64,000 nucleotides of DNA from Anaeramoeba flamelloides (lineage: Eukaryota; Metamonada; Anaeramoebidae), in NCBI GenBank assembly GCA_027625915.1, contig JANTQA010000044.1, forward strand, positions 992,001 through 1,056,000, written 5' to 3'. The notes below the pieces were generated by a model. The model was not told the DNA's origin. It ran no database searches and saw only the letters and a list, made by a program, of their open reading frames with translations. Below are positions 35,201-47,483 of the stretch, in pieces. The translations under genes and the position numbers were made by a program. Numbering within the stretch: position 1 is the stretch's first letter; each line of letters begins with the position of its first letter.

Positions 35201-37658
35201 ATGAAATTTAATTTAATTTCCCATGAATTTAAACAATATACTATTTCTTATGATATAACCATTTCATTAATTTCACCTTTTGATACTTTAATATAACAGA
35301 AATATTAATTGATTTTATTTTTTTTTTTATTTTTTATTAAAAATAAATAAACATAATCCTCTTAAGATCTTTCAATTTCATTTATTTTTTTTAAAAGATG
35401 AAAAAAAAAAAATATTTGTGTAATTGGGAATTTTTTTTTTACTTGTTATATTGATGAAAATCATATATTTTTTGAATAGCAATAATAAACCCCTTTGACT
35501 GAAAAAGAGTGCATTTTTTTTTGAAGAAAAACAATAAATTCTATGAGTTTATCCAAAATTTTCAATTTTTTGAGATCAATTTTTAACTTTTAATCCACTT
35601 TTTTTTGTTTTTTGTGTTTTTTTTTTTTAAGAAAAAATATGAAGAAAAAAAATGTTTTAACACTCTATTTTAACTTTAAGAAAATTGAATATATGTAATT
35701 TCTTTTAAAAATACAATATTGACTATTAAAAAAAAAAAAATATCAACCTTTTTCATTTTCGAAAAAAGGGACAATCTTTCAATTCATTTTTTTATTAATA
35801 AAAAAACTAAAAATAGAAATTTGTAAATATACCTTAATTGAACACTTTATGAAAATTGAAATCAAAATATATATTTTACTTTTTAGTTTAATGAGTTTAA
35901 AAGTTATTTAGATTTTTTTCGAATTATTTTTTTTCTAAATATAAAGAGAACATTTTTTTAAATTTATTTTCTCTTAAATAATCTATATTACAAAAATTGT
36001 GGATCTCCTTAAATATGAAATTCGTAAAATTATAATATTATTTCATACGAAAAAATTAAATATAATATATTATTAATAATTTACTTTATAATTATGATAG
36101 GTTGATTAAAAACCCTGATACTTTAAAAAGTAAAAAAAAATTATACAAAACCAAAAAAAAATGAATTATAATTTTTGAAAGGATAAATAATGATTTTTTA
36201 TTATTTGATTTTTAATGAAAAAAGGCTAAGAAGAAGATTTTTTTACTAAATATTACCATTTTACAAGAAGCTACATATTTTAATTTTTTTGGTCTTTCTT
36301 TCGATTTTTGAAGACAAATATTTTATTTTAAATTGTATCTTCGAAAAAACACAAAAAAGGATTAAAAAAAGAAAATCAAAAAAAGAAAAATATTATCAAG
36401 AAAAAAAAAGAATACGAAAAAGATAAAAAAACAACAATTTGAAAAATTAGAAGATTAGTAAAAATGATATTGATCTAAAAATTGAAATTTATTTGTGATG
36501 AGAATTTTCGGGAAAACCTAACAAAACCACTTTCAATAACATTATATTAAGTGTCAAAATCTTTGAAAAATAATATAGCTTAATTCTTTTTTTGTCGTAA
36601 ATTGTCTTGAATCGACATTAATGATTATTTCTTAAGAAATGATACAAACTTTAACTATTATTTTAAAAAAATCTGATCAAAATAATCAAATAATAATCAT
36701 ATTATTTCGGATTGTATTATTTATATTAGAAATATCATCATCATTATTATTTAATTAGTATGAGAACTTAGATAACTAGTTTTCATAAAATAAAATCTTG
36801 AAATCTAAACATAATTCAGAAATAATTTGAATGGATTTTTACAATCAGCTTTTAATAAAAAGAAAAAGAAGAAAAGAAGAAGAATCATATTATCTTTGAA
36901 ATTTCCTTTAAAATGGTGAAATTAATATATACACAATATTTAACATTTAAAGAATTTTATTTTGACATTAATCCTTTTAAATTTTTTTGAAAAAGCAGAA
37001 TGAAAATTTGGTTCAATTTATTTTTTAATAAAAAGTTTTCTCCTACTTTTAGGAAATTGTTCTCTAATGAGGTAAACTTGTAATGTTCATAATTTTGTAT
37101 TCTTGTGTTCATATTTAACTTTTTTGAGTACTCTTATCTAAATTAGTATCATAAAAAAATCCAATGTGAGGATATGTATCGATCAAAACCTAGTTGAATT
37201 ATTTTATATATATACAAAGAACCAAAATCTACAACAAAATTTCAAATTACTAAAAATTAATAATTTAATAGTTTTCCATCATCTCAAGTGATATAGAGAG
37301 CAATTCCAAACATATTTTGATCAATAAATCACTTCATTTTGGTGTTTTTTTTTGATAATTCTTAAATAATTTTCAAAACTTGATTTTTTCAAAATTCTTT
37401 GAAATTTTGTTCAAAAAATGCATAAAACTTTAAGGAAAGTAGTAATGATAGATTCCCAAAAAATTGAGAATTGTTTTGTCCCGTCATACAATAGAATCTT
37501 ACAAGTTTCTAAGAACGAACTGATTCATCTTGGTAATAATTTTGAATTAATATGGAGATCAACTAAACTAACGATATACTTTTCGTCAATTATTTATTTA
37601 TTGTTTTAACCAGAATTATAAAGAAAAATTTTGAAATAGTTCTTCTCTAAGTCAAGGA
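35201..37658. other. AT-rich spacer with a doubtful 63-codon frame
   Basis: Mostly low complexity. At 37418-37609 (+) an ATG-initiated frame reads MHKTLRKVVMIDSQKIENC, then FVPSYNRILQVSKNELIHLG. Its composition is more protein-like than the surroundings, but no family, splice partner or conserved motif is visible, so it is not called a gene. Confidence 0.35.
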
Positions 37659-39157
37659 TTAAGGATTATCTCAAATAAAGGAAAAACGGAGAACTTACGA
37701 ATTAAAACCTTAACGAATTAGACTCTTTATTTATTGAGATCCAGAAGAACTATAAATTTTGGAAATTTTGGAATACGGTCTTTCCAAAAAAGTGAGGCAA
37801 TTTTTTTTACATTTCATAAAAAATCATCTTTGTTTGTATAGCTATTCGTTAATTGAAAATAACAAATTAAGTCTAATATTAATACTGAAAAAATAAATGA
37901 CTAAGGTATATATTTCAAAATATATTCAATGAAATATTTCTCAAGAAAGAAAAGAAAAAAAAAATTTCACTTTTTTTATACAAAACAATGTACAACCGAT
38001 TTGAATAAAAAAACTATGAAATATGGAAAAGGGTTGAAATAATTTTTTAAACAATCAAAGGAGTTATATATTTTCAATTCTATTTAAAAAGTTGTTGAGG
38101 TTAAAGAAATCATCAAAACGATTTTTTCGATCAAAAAGAAAAGAATAAACACCAATTTTCACCTTTATTAAATATCAGATAAAATTGAGATCTGAAATAA
38201 TCTATATTTTATTTATGTAAAACAATTCTAACAAATAAATTGAATTACTATCAAGAATCAATCAATAGTTTTTAATGATTTTGTATATTTAAATTCTTTT
38301 TCATGAAGATTGAGTTTAATAAAATATATTTGAAATTAAATTGCCAAACTTTTTTGGAAATACCTTGGGTAATTTTGACAGATCTTATACTTAATTGGAA
38401 GAGAGTAGAAATGTCCACAAAACAACCATGTTTCTTCTAAGTCCATTTTTTTTTAAGGTTTTTATTGGAAACTCGACAATCCTTCGATTAGAAGAACATA
38501 AAGATGTTGTGGATTTTACTACCATCTTCCAATTAAGTACAGTGGTGTAAATAATTCGTTCAGACAACCTTTAACCCATTACAAAAATTTAACTCGTGTT
38601 TTTTTTTTTTTCAGACTTGGGTATTGGAACACCAGAATCCACTTATAGATTCTTGGTTCGGATCCAAATTGACTTTAGAGGTTAGATCTTTGATTAACTG
38701 AAATGACTCAATAATATTAAATGCTTTTGTTTCAAAAAATTCATCATATTTACAAAATTTGTGAGATTAAATATTTTTTTATAAAAATTCAAAAAATGAA
38801 ATTTTGCTCATTTTTTTGTCAAAAAATTACATTTTAATCTTCCAGTATCTTCATAATTCTTTTTTAAAATTTATTTAAAGAATCCTATTTCTTGTTTATA
38901 TACTGTTTCCATCCCATTGGTTTGTTTCTTTTCTTTCTAGAGTCAGCCAATATTTTTGGCATGAGTTAAATTTTAGTAATGGGTTAAAATAAAAAACACG
39001 GGTTAGTTACACCACTATATAAGATCTTTCAAAATTACTTTATCCGAAATCTTTAAAATTATAAAGTACTTTTGGATCACAAGAAATAAAGAGTTTACTT
39101 CACTGGGGTTTTAATTTGTCAGATCCCCATCGCAACTTTATTTTAGATAATCCTTAA
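37659..39157. mobile_element. TTAA foldback element, family 5, long copy with nested insertion
   Basis: The ends are TTAAGGATTATCTCAAATAA and the complement TTAAGGATTATCTAAAATAA, with TTAA at each side. Left and right arms mirror each other: GAGATCCAGAAGAACTATAA is on the left, and CTACTCTCTTCCAATTAAG on the left mirrors CTACCATCTTCCAATTAAG on the right. It is related to the compact copy at 49427-49860. A separate TA-flanked element (38540-39017) has inserted into the right arm. The element ends only 72 bp before the CENP-N start codon. Confidence 0.7.
38540..39017. mobile_element. Tc1/mariner-like MITE (CAGTGGTGTAA ends), nested
   Basis: The left end CAGTGGTGTAAATAA and the complement of the right end TAGTGGTGTAACTAACC form a terminal repeat that extends through TTTAACCCATTAC and AATTTAACTCGTG. 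TA is duplicated at both sides. Removing it restores the family 5 sequence AATTAAGTATAAGATCT seen in mirror image in the left arm. The insertion is therefore younger than its host element. It is non-coding. Confidence 0.75.
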
Positions 39158-39229
39158 TATCTTTGGAATTTTGAGATTATTCAAAAAGTTATTTTTTTAT
39201 TTTTTTATTTTTTTTTTTATTCACATATC

Positions 39230-42200
39230 ATGTCGCTTCGTGATCCAAAGAAAACAAAACTAAGAAAAATTTTAAATAAATTAAATATTAAAGACATCCT
39301 TTCTTTAGCTTCAAACGAATGGGAAATAGAATTCAATCAAAAAAAAAAATTACCAAAAAAATCCATTGTTATTGAAAGAATTTTAAAACAACTCCAACAA
39401 CAAAATGAGCCAGATCATCTTATAACGGAAGAAAATATTGCATTTGCTGATCTTAAAGGTAACAATATTCATTTCTTCTTTGACAAACAAAAATTTCTTT
39501 GAATGACAACTTTTTTCGACACTATTCGTTAAAAATTATTTTGAAAAAAAAAAAAGAAAAAAATATCCCTTTCAAATTGAGAAATAAAGTATTACGAAAA
39601 ATAATGGTTAGTGTTTTTATTTCAAAGAACAACTAATTTCAACAACAAGAAGAATTTCACACAAATGTTAAAATGTCAAGATGAAAGAACATAAACAAGA
39701 ATAATCAAAAAGAAATTTCAATAAAACAAACAATCTGAAAGAAAAGATCAGGTGCTAAATAGATACAATAAGAACTAATTCTTTTCATCACAGAAGGCAA
39801 TTGTTTTTAATTGTCAAGATTAATAGAATTACCAGAAGCCCAAAAAGTGAAATCAAAAATAAGGATCATAAAAAAACTGAAAACAATAATAATTAAAAGG
39901 CCAATTAATTCGAATTGCAAAATACAAACCCTTTTTGATTCAAAGCTGTTAGGTTTTTTTTGTTATTTATCAAATAAAAAGAAAATTTAATAAATTCTCT
40001 TTTTATTTCCCAAATAAAAAAAAAAAGACAAACTATGAATGAAAAAGAGTTTATAAATGAATTTGAGAGTTTACTTCAACTTGTTCACACCTTGACTTTC
40101 AAAAATAAACCAATTTATGGTATTTGTAATTCTTTTGAAAAAAACCATTTTTCTTCTTTTTGCTTGGGGTATGTAAATTACTTTTTATTATACCTTACTG
40201 TTCTGAAAAAAGATTTTCAAATCGGCTTTATTTGCAAAACAGTACTAATATGCTTTCATTTTCGAATATTTTTTAATTTCTTTTTTTGTTCATTCGTTTT
40301 ACAACAAAAACCAAATCCAAAAATCAGGTTGATTATTTGAATCAAAATAGAATTCAAAAAAATGATAAAACCAAACTTTAAACATGTTCACTTTTACCAA
40401 ATTTCGATTTTAATTGAAAACATTAGTAAAAGTGCATTTTTTGGTTTTTTTGATTCTATGCTTTTTCCATTCATCTGAAATTGGCTTTTAGATTTTAACA
40501 ATAGTTATTAATCAAGTTTGGGGAATTTCAATTTCACAGATCTTCATCGATCAGTGAACAATAAGTAGAAAAATATTGAAAAAATTTTCCTTTCACTACC
40601 ATCCGTCTTACACTTAAAACCGATTTGAAATTTTTTTTCCAGAATGGTTGATTCAAATAATTCAATCCTCAATTTAAAAAACCATTTATTGTTTCTGTGA
40701 TTTTTCTTGAAACTTAAAAAAACCATTTGGACTTTGGATTTGTGTAATAATCCGAATAATTAAAAATACTTGGGTATAAAATTTTGTGTTGTTAGGGTGG
40801 AAAAAAATTAAAACAGGAAAAAAAGTCCAACACGATTTTCAATTTATACTTGGTAAACATCCAGAGAAAATGCAAAGTATAGCAGAGAAAATAATACCGG
40901 GAATGAAAATAATCCACAGACAAGATTATTAATTGTGAATAATAGTAGGAAACTCGTTGTCTAATTTCGTTTATTTTAAGTCAAATCCTATTTATAAAAA
41001 ACCTAATTTTTTTTATGAATCAAGTAATAAACCCACCTAAAGTTCATTAAAGTGGGGGTGTCTATATAATACTCTTTTAATTGTCTGATAACCAAAGTAG
41101 ATCAACTTTTTTTGTTGAACAATAGAGTTTTATAGAGGTTTGCTCTGAATTTGGAAAATGATAATTTTTATTCTTGTTTTTTGATTGGTTTAATAGTGTT
41201 TTGAACAAGTGTAATTTCATTAATCATCATTCTAATAAGTGGATGAGTTATATTTTTAAAGCTTTGATTCTTAAAAAAAGGGATTATTTTGCAATTACAA
41301 AACAATTTTCCTACTATTAACTATTGAAAATCATGCCTGGGATTATTTTCAGAACAGGTATTATTTTCACTACTATATTTTCAATTTTAAGAAGAAACAA
41401 ATAAACTTCAAATAATAATTCATTATATTATTATCAATCAAATCAACAAAAAGAATTTAGATCTCCTGTTTTATACCGAAATCCTTATAAGTGGTTTTTG
41501 TTGATCTCAAAAATAAGAAAATTTTTTAAAAAAATATTTAATAATTCAACAAAAGGAAAATCCTTTACCAAAAGATAGAATTAAAAAAACGGTTATTGTG
41601 TTTAATCCTCCATTTTGGATTTTATCTTAATTTTTTCTTTGATTAATTGATCTTACTTTTCATTTTCTGGCTTTATTAATATTTCCATTTGATTCACATG
41701 ATTTTTGTGATTTCTGCAATTTCTGTGATTCTCTGAATGCTTGTAATTAAAAAACGCGTTTCACTTTTTTGTTCACAATAAATAAAAAAGTTTTTTTGTG
41801 TTGAACCAAAAAAAATTCAAATAAAATCTTTAAAAAATAGTTAAACTCCAACATTTACAATTCCTATTAAACACTAATTCGACCAAAAGTTCAAGTTTAT
41901 GTGGATAGATAAAGGGGTTTCTGAAATTTGTTACCCTCAGTTCCACTTTTAAGATACAAACTTCAACAAAAATTAAAGCACAATAAAAATCTCAAATTAA
42001 AGCACAAACATTTGGAATTCTAGTAAAATAATTTGTAAAAAAAAAATTCCAAATTGTGCCTTAATTTGAGATTTTTTTTGTGCCTTAAAATTTTGTTGAA
42101 AGTTTGTGCCTTAAAGGTGAAACTGACTGTATTTTGTGATTGAATCTGGATTCTAATAGGAATAAATTTGTATTAATTGTACAAAGTAGTGAACCACCAA

Positions 42201-43951
42201 TCAAATTATTTATAAATTTTACTTTCTTTTCTTTAATTCTGTTCTGTTTTAAATTTTTTATGTTTGTTGTTTTTGATCGAAAAAAGATCAGTTTTACATA
42301 CTTTGAAAATAAGTTTGAATTGTCAAAATATTTCCATCGAAAGGATCATAAAAATTAATTTGAATGGGAACAAACTCAAATATTTACTGGCATTTTTTTT
42401 TTTTTTTTATCAGCCAGCCCAATTTAGGTGTGAATTGCCAAAATATCGGAACTAATAAGAAACGATTTCAATTTAAAATTTTAAATCAAAATCAACTTGG
42501 AGTAGTCAATGAAATTTTAAAACAAAACGATTGTGAATTTCAAATTTCTAATCGAAATCATTTTTCAAAATCCATGATTTGCAAAAACCTTTAATTGATC
42601 CACATTCAAATCGTAACTATTGTATTTATTTCTTGGGCAAAAAGATAAAAACAAAAGAATTGTGGAAATGTTAATTCAAAATTTTGTGTCAAAATTATAT
42701 GTATTCGTATATATAATTATGTACCTTTGTATGTTAATGTGTGTTTATACTATTTTTTTATTTTGTAGCTTGTGGAAGGGATTTAATTTAATTTAATTTT
42801 TTTTTTTTTTTTTCAATCATTTTTAAAAATATTTCAAGAAAATACATTTATACGAAATAAAATATTAATACATATTATTTATTTATTAATTTATTTTTAA
42901 AATTTTATTTTATTTTTTATTTACTTTTCTCTTGCAAACAACATAATTGTATTCTATTTTAAAAATACCACCACAACAAACATTTAAATTAAAAATAGTT
43001 TTAACAATCAATAAAAAATTAAAATGGAGTTGTTTGAAATTATGTCATAACAATAATCTCAAAAATAGCCAAGACACTAATCAAATTGGATTAGATCAAA
43101 TAAACAGGCGATTCTATCGAGAATTCTCTTTAATCTTTCCAGAATCAAAAGAAAGAATTTTAATTCATTCCATTATCGATGAAAATTCTCAAATATTTGT
43201 TCGTGTCTCATTAAATTTGAATTCCAAGACAGACACAGACTATAATAGAAAAATAAACATTGACAATAATATCGTTTTTTATTATGTCTGTGCTTTGCCA
43301 AGTTACATCTTTGTTCCTTCGGCCACCTTAAAAAAAAAACTAATCAAACAAGACACTTTATTTAATTTACTTGAGCTTGTTTTTAACTGTACAAAAATTA
43401 AAAAAATTGATTTGGAATCAAATGATCTGGAATCTTTACATCAATTATTATTATTTAAATCCTCGCAGGGCTCATATAAAAAATATCAACTACAGGCAAT
43501 TAAAAATTCAAAATTAAAAAAAAAAATCTTACAAAGCGACAAATCAGAGGAATTGAAGGAAAAAACTGGGTTTACAACAGAACAATTGCCCATTGTTAAA
43601 GAAAATTTAGGTGTATTAAAAGATAGAATGGAAAATGTTGTGAAGCAATTCGGTCAATTTAAACAACCTGTAATCCAAAATTTACAATTCGACATCAAGG
43701 GAAGATTACAACAAGAAAATAATCTTATTGATTCTGAAAACATCGATGAAGATGAAGAGTTGGTTGAAAATGAAAATGAAAATGAAAATGAAAATATTGA
43801 TTTACCTTTTCAAGTTAAATTTTGTGGACCGGATGTTCTAAATGGTATACGTGATCTCGGTTCAAAGGGAATCTTATCAACTCCATTCCCAAAATCATTA
43901 AAAAATATTCATTCAAATTCTTCGAATATTTATGAAATTATTTTAAAATAA
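39230..43951 (+). CDS. Inner kinetochore protein CENP-N (Chl4/Mis15 family)
   Basis: Two exons join to 393 residues. Exon 1 (39230-39458) encodes the PYRIN-like N-terminal domain: LRKILNKLNIKDILSLASNE, then KKSIVIERILKQL, and ends LITEENIAFADLK at AAAG/GTAACA. Exon 2 (42999-43951) starts after AAAAATAG, and phase 1 matches on both sides. It continues TINKKLKWSCLKLC, then INRRFYREFSLIFPESKERI, the signature-like FYYVCALPSYIFVPSA, IKKIDLESNDLESLHQLLLF, and the C-terminal PFQVKFCGPDVLNGIRDLGS, then GILSTPFPKS. These segments follow human CENP-N in order (ESVVQHLIHL, TYVVYYSQTPYAFTSSS, CLIKFSSPHLLEALKSLAP, GIADAPLSPL). In animals CENP-N pairs with CENP-L and reads the CENP-A nucleosome. A Glu/Asn run precedes the last segment. 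The 3,540-bp intron is by far the longest seen here and holds transposons and a candidate gene. Confidence 0.85.
40035..42594 (+). CDS. Candidate small gene nested in the CENP-N intron, function unknown
   Basis: Exon a (40035-40168) starts with ATG after an A-rich leader and reads NEKEFINEFESLLQLV, then KPIYGICNSFEKNHFSSFCL, ending TTGGG/GTATGT in phase 2. Exon b (42414-42594) follows a T-rich tract and TATCAG in phase 2 and reads QPNLGVNCQNIGTNKKRFQF, then NQLGVVNEILKQNDCEF, to TAA. The join gives 104 residues with protein-like composition. A third open piece at 42162-42225 (NKFVLIVQSSEPPIKLFIN, after CTAATAG, also phase 2) might be a middle exon, but no good donor follows it. The 2.2 kb intron carries two MITEs. 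No family was recognised. Both genes would be on the same strand, so alternative exon use cannot be excluded. Confidence 0.4.
40195..40650. repeat. Inverted repeat inside the CENP-N intron
   Basis: TTCTGAAAAAAGATTTTCAA (40201) is matched in inverse orientation near 40600-40645 (complement TTCTGGAAAAAAAATTTCAA), continuing through ATCGG and a GCAAAACAG-like block. A second shorter palindrome, CACTTTTAC / GTAAAAGTG, sits inside near 40390-40433. It is probably a decayed element. Confidence 0.45.
40880..41375. mobile_element. TA-flanked MITE, family 3, copy 1
   Basis: The terminal repeats are TAGCAGAGAAAATAATACC and the complement TAGTAGTGAAAATAATACC, extending imperfectly for about 65 bases, with TA on both sides. 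It is related to 45154-45640, 59783-60480 and more distantly 19807-20266. The shared interior is CCTAAAGTTCATTAAAGT and TTATTCTTGTTTTTTGATTG. It is non-coding and lies in the CENP-N intron. Confidence 0.75.
41934..42129. mobile_element. Tc1/mariner-like MITE, family 4, copy 2
   Basis: A 196-bp palindromic element: CAGTTCCACTTTTAAGATAC on the left and GTGCCTTAAAGGTGAAACTG on the right, flanked by TA. The central arms AAATCTCAAATTAAAGCAC and GTGCCTTAATTTGAGATTT pair. It lies in the CENP-N intron and is a relative of 59925-60121. Confidence 0.75.
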
Positions 43952-45153
43952 ATTTATCTGTCTTTTTTTTATTCTTTTTATTTTTTATTTTATTTTATTT
44001 TTTATAATCAAAAAGAAAATGAGGGTAATTCATTCCCTAAACTATTCATCAAAAACAAATTTATTTTTTTTTTATTAGGTGGAAAAACGAAATTCGATGA
44101 GTTATTAAAATCCTATTATTCAAGTTCTAAATATGAAAAATATATTTTTAAAATCTATTTTTTCATTTCTAAACTATTTTAAAAAAATTTCTATTAGTTA
44201 AATAAAAGTTTTAGAAAATCATTTATATTAATTTTTTAGTTTTGGCCTCAAGAAATAAAATTGGTTTTTCTCTTGGTTTAATATTTAAAAAAAATTTGTA
44301 TAAAAAAAAATAATTATTTCTCAGTATTTTTTTATTTCTTTTCTTATAAAATATACAAAGATATTTTTATTGTTATTATTAATAAATCAAGGTATTTTTT
44401 GAATTAATATTATTCTAATAAAATTTCATATTTAAAATATTATAAAAAAAAATAAAAATTGTAAAAATTAAAACTTGTTTTTGTATTCCAATTTCATCCA
44501 AAAAATATATTCCATAAAATCGTTTAACCTTTGTTATTTGAATGATTATGAAAAAATTATCCAATATATTTTTTTGATGGATAAAATTTTACTATCAGGC
44601 ATATTGATATACATATTGGATAATTTTAAATTCTAAATCAGATAGCACGAGTTGTTGAATGTTAGAAATTAACTTAATATAGTTAACATAAAAAAATAAA
44701 ATTTGAAAATTATAAAAAAAAAATTTTTTTTGCTGTTTTGTTTTTATTTTTTCTCCTTTTTGGTGAGAGGAATTACAAACTTTGAAACAATGAATTTGAA
44801 ATTCGCTAACCCAGCTGAAAATTTCGAAACTCTCTATATTTAAATACATTTTCAGAATTATTTTTTTTTATCTCCTCGCCATCTAAAACAGTTATAATTT
44901 ATTAATAAAAACATCTTTAGAATTCTAATTTTGAAAAAATTGATAACCATTTCTGAAAAACTGAGAGGAAATTTCCATTTTCTTAAATTCTTTTTTTCAA
45001 TCCATTTTTGAAAATTGGTGGCTTTTTCAAGTGACTAAAATAATTATCAAACATAAAAGAAAAAAAAAGAAAAATTAATATTTCACTATTACTCTAAATT
45101 ATTAGAGTATAGATTATCAAAGATTATTGATCAATAAATAACTAACGAGTAAG
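43952..45153. other. AT-rich spacer
   Basis: Follows the CENP-N stop. No gene or repeat copy was recognised; a short minus-strand frame at 44595-44849 looks like chance. Confidence 0.5.
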
Positions 45154-45640
45154 GAAAATAATACCGTACAAGAAAATAATCGAGTACTTGATTTTTAATT
45201 TCGAGTATTAGGAAAATAGTTGAATAATTTCTTTTATTTAGAATCAAATCCCTTTTATAAATAACCAATTTGTTGAAAAGTCAATAAATAAACCTACTAA
45301 AGTTCATTAAAGTATGATGTGTCTAGACTACTCAAATAATTTTCTGATAGTATAATGTAGATCAACTTTTTTTGAAATTCCATCGGATTTTATAGAGGTT
45401 TGATAGAGTTTGGAAAATGATAATTTTTATTCTTGTTTTTTGATTGGTTGGATTGTGTTTTTAACGAGTGCAATTTAATTAATTACCATTCTAATAAGTG
45501 GGTGAGTTATAATTTTATAAAGTTTGATTCTTCAAAAAAGGATTTGATTGAAAATTAAAGAAATTACACAACATTTTTACTAATAATCCCATTTAAAAAT
45601 CTTGTCTGTGATTTTTTTCATGTACAGGTATTTTTTTCAC
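45154..45640. mobile_element. TA-type MITE, family 3, copy 2
   Basis: Matches 40880-41375 along its length (GAAAATAATACC at the left, GGTATTTTTTTCACTAC at the right, ACTAAAGTTCATTAAAGT inside). The outer ends are more worn. It is non-coding. Confidence 0.7.
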
Positions 45641-47483
45641 TACTTAAAAATTCTGTCTTAAAAAAATATGTTACTTTTGCCATTTTTTCTTGATTAAATT
45701 TACAAAAATACAATAACTACTTTATTTTGAACTATTTTCATTTTTTATTTTTATTTAAATCTGGACTAATGATAAATAACAAAAAGAATTTGAATAGCAT
45801 ACTGATATCCATTTAAATTTTTTATTTTAAACTTGATGGAATTTAGTTAACTACGGAGTACTTGGGTATATAATAAAAAATAGGTTTCGATACCTTAAAC
45901 GGAATTTAATATTATATTTTTAAAATATCAAAATATCTTAAGGGATCAGAACTCTACTAAAACAAGACAATTTTTTTAAATAAGTTATTGGAAATATTCT
46001 CTACGTAAAAATTTTGTCTATACCAAGTTTCGAAAATTATGATCGACTGAAAAACCTATAAAAAGTAAAATTTTTTGTGAGATCAATTTTTTACCATTTT
46101 TTCTGAATAAGAAAAACCATTTAAATTCATTTTTTTTCTAACATTATAAAAAGTTTTTACCCTTTTTTATCCCGTTTCCTATTATTATTATATAATAAAA
46201 AGTTTATGTTGCTCAAAATATTAAATATAAGAGATTTTTTTCTTTTTTGAGAAAATTCTTTTTGTTAACCAAAAAAAAAAAATTTATTCAACAATTGAAA
46301 AATAAATGTATTTTTTTCAAGATTTATAGTTATAATCATTAAATTTTTTAAAGTCATTTAAAAATTTTACCCAGAAATTTTGTTTCTTTTCTAAGACAAA
46401 ATTTGATTTTTCAAAATAAAATTTTTATTGAAGATATTTGGGAATAGAGTAATTTTAATATCAAAATTCAAAAGGAATTTTTTTCCTTTCAAAAATGATT
46501 TGAATTGTTATAAGAATTCTTGTGAATAAGACCAAACAATTAGCTATTCATTTTGTTTTTTTCTCAATTTTTTGAAAACAAGACAACAACTTTTTTCATA
46601 ACCTTAAAGAATAAAAAAAATTTGCTTAATAGATCTCAATTTAATTGAGAAAATTTTGTTAAACTTTAATCAAATATTAATTTATTAGATCACCTATACC
46701 ACAATTGGTTTTATTGACTAAGATTTGAATTGAAATATTTATAATTAAAAATAATAACAAAATAAAAAATTTTCTTTCAAAAGCAAAACTTTCCAATGTA
46801 AAAAACGAGAAAAATATGTTTTCCCATTTTCAAGAATTAACTTAATTGTGAATAAAAATAATTATGGTTACTTTTTTTCGTTTTTATATTGGAAGTATGT
46901 GAATTTTGGATTTCAAAAAATAGACCAAATTAATAAATTATTTAGATGAGTTTAAAACACCCATTTCATAAAATAAAACACAAAATACAAACAAATTTTT
47001 TTTCAAGATCTTGATAAGATTTCATTTTTTTTCAAAAACTATGATTCCCTTAAGAATTTTTTTGGATATTTTTGATTTAGGGTATGTATTAATTTTTGGA
47101 AGGTATTACTTATGTAGAAATAATTATTTCTAAATAGCTTCTTTTTTGAAATTTCAATTTTAAATCAAATATACATCAACTTTCCACTATTCTCCGAATC
47201 AAATATATATATATATATATATATTAATATCAAAAAATATTTTTTATTTGAAAAGTATTGATTATTTGCATTAAAAGCATCCCGAAATATAACAGATCAA
47301 TAAACGCAATAATGTCAATTTTATTTATTAGTTTTTTTTTTTTGATATTAAATTGATAAAAACTAAATAACAAAATAAACAACAATAAAAATAAAGATAA
47401 TTAATTGAGATTGAAAAGAAAAAAATGTTTATTAAAAGTTAAATTATAATAAATATATCTATATATATATATATATAGTAATT
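45641..47483. other. AT-rich spacer with AT dinucleotide repeats
   Basis: Contains (AT)n runs near 47204-47222 and 47458-47477, the latter just after the stop of the RhoGAP gene. No gene was recognised. Confidence 0.5.

Noticed and set aside
37418-37609. 63-codon ATG frame with protein-like composition
   Set aside because: No family, no splice partner and no conservation evidence; noted only within the spacer.
38640-38680. TTGGTTCGGATCCAA resembles a tRNA T-arm and B box
   Set aside because: There is no matching acceptor stem, D-arm or A box at the right distance, and it lies inside a MITE.
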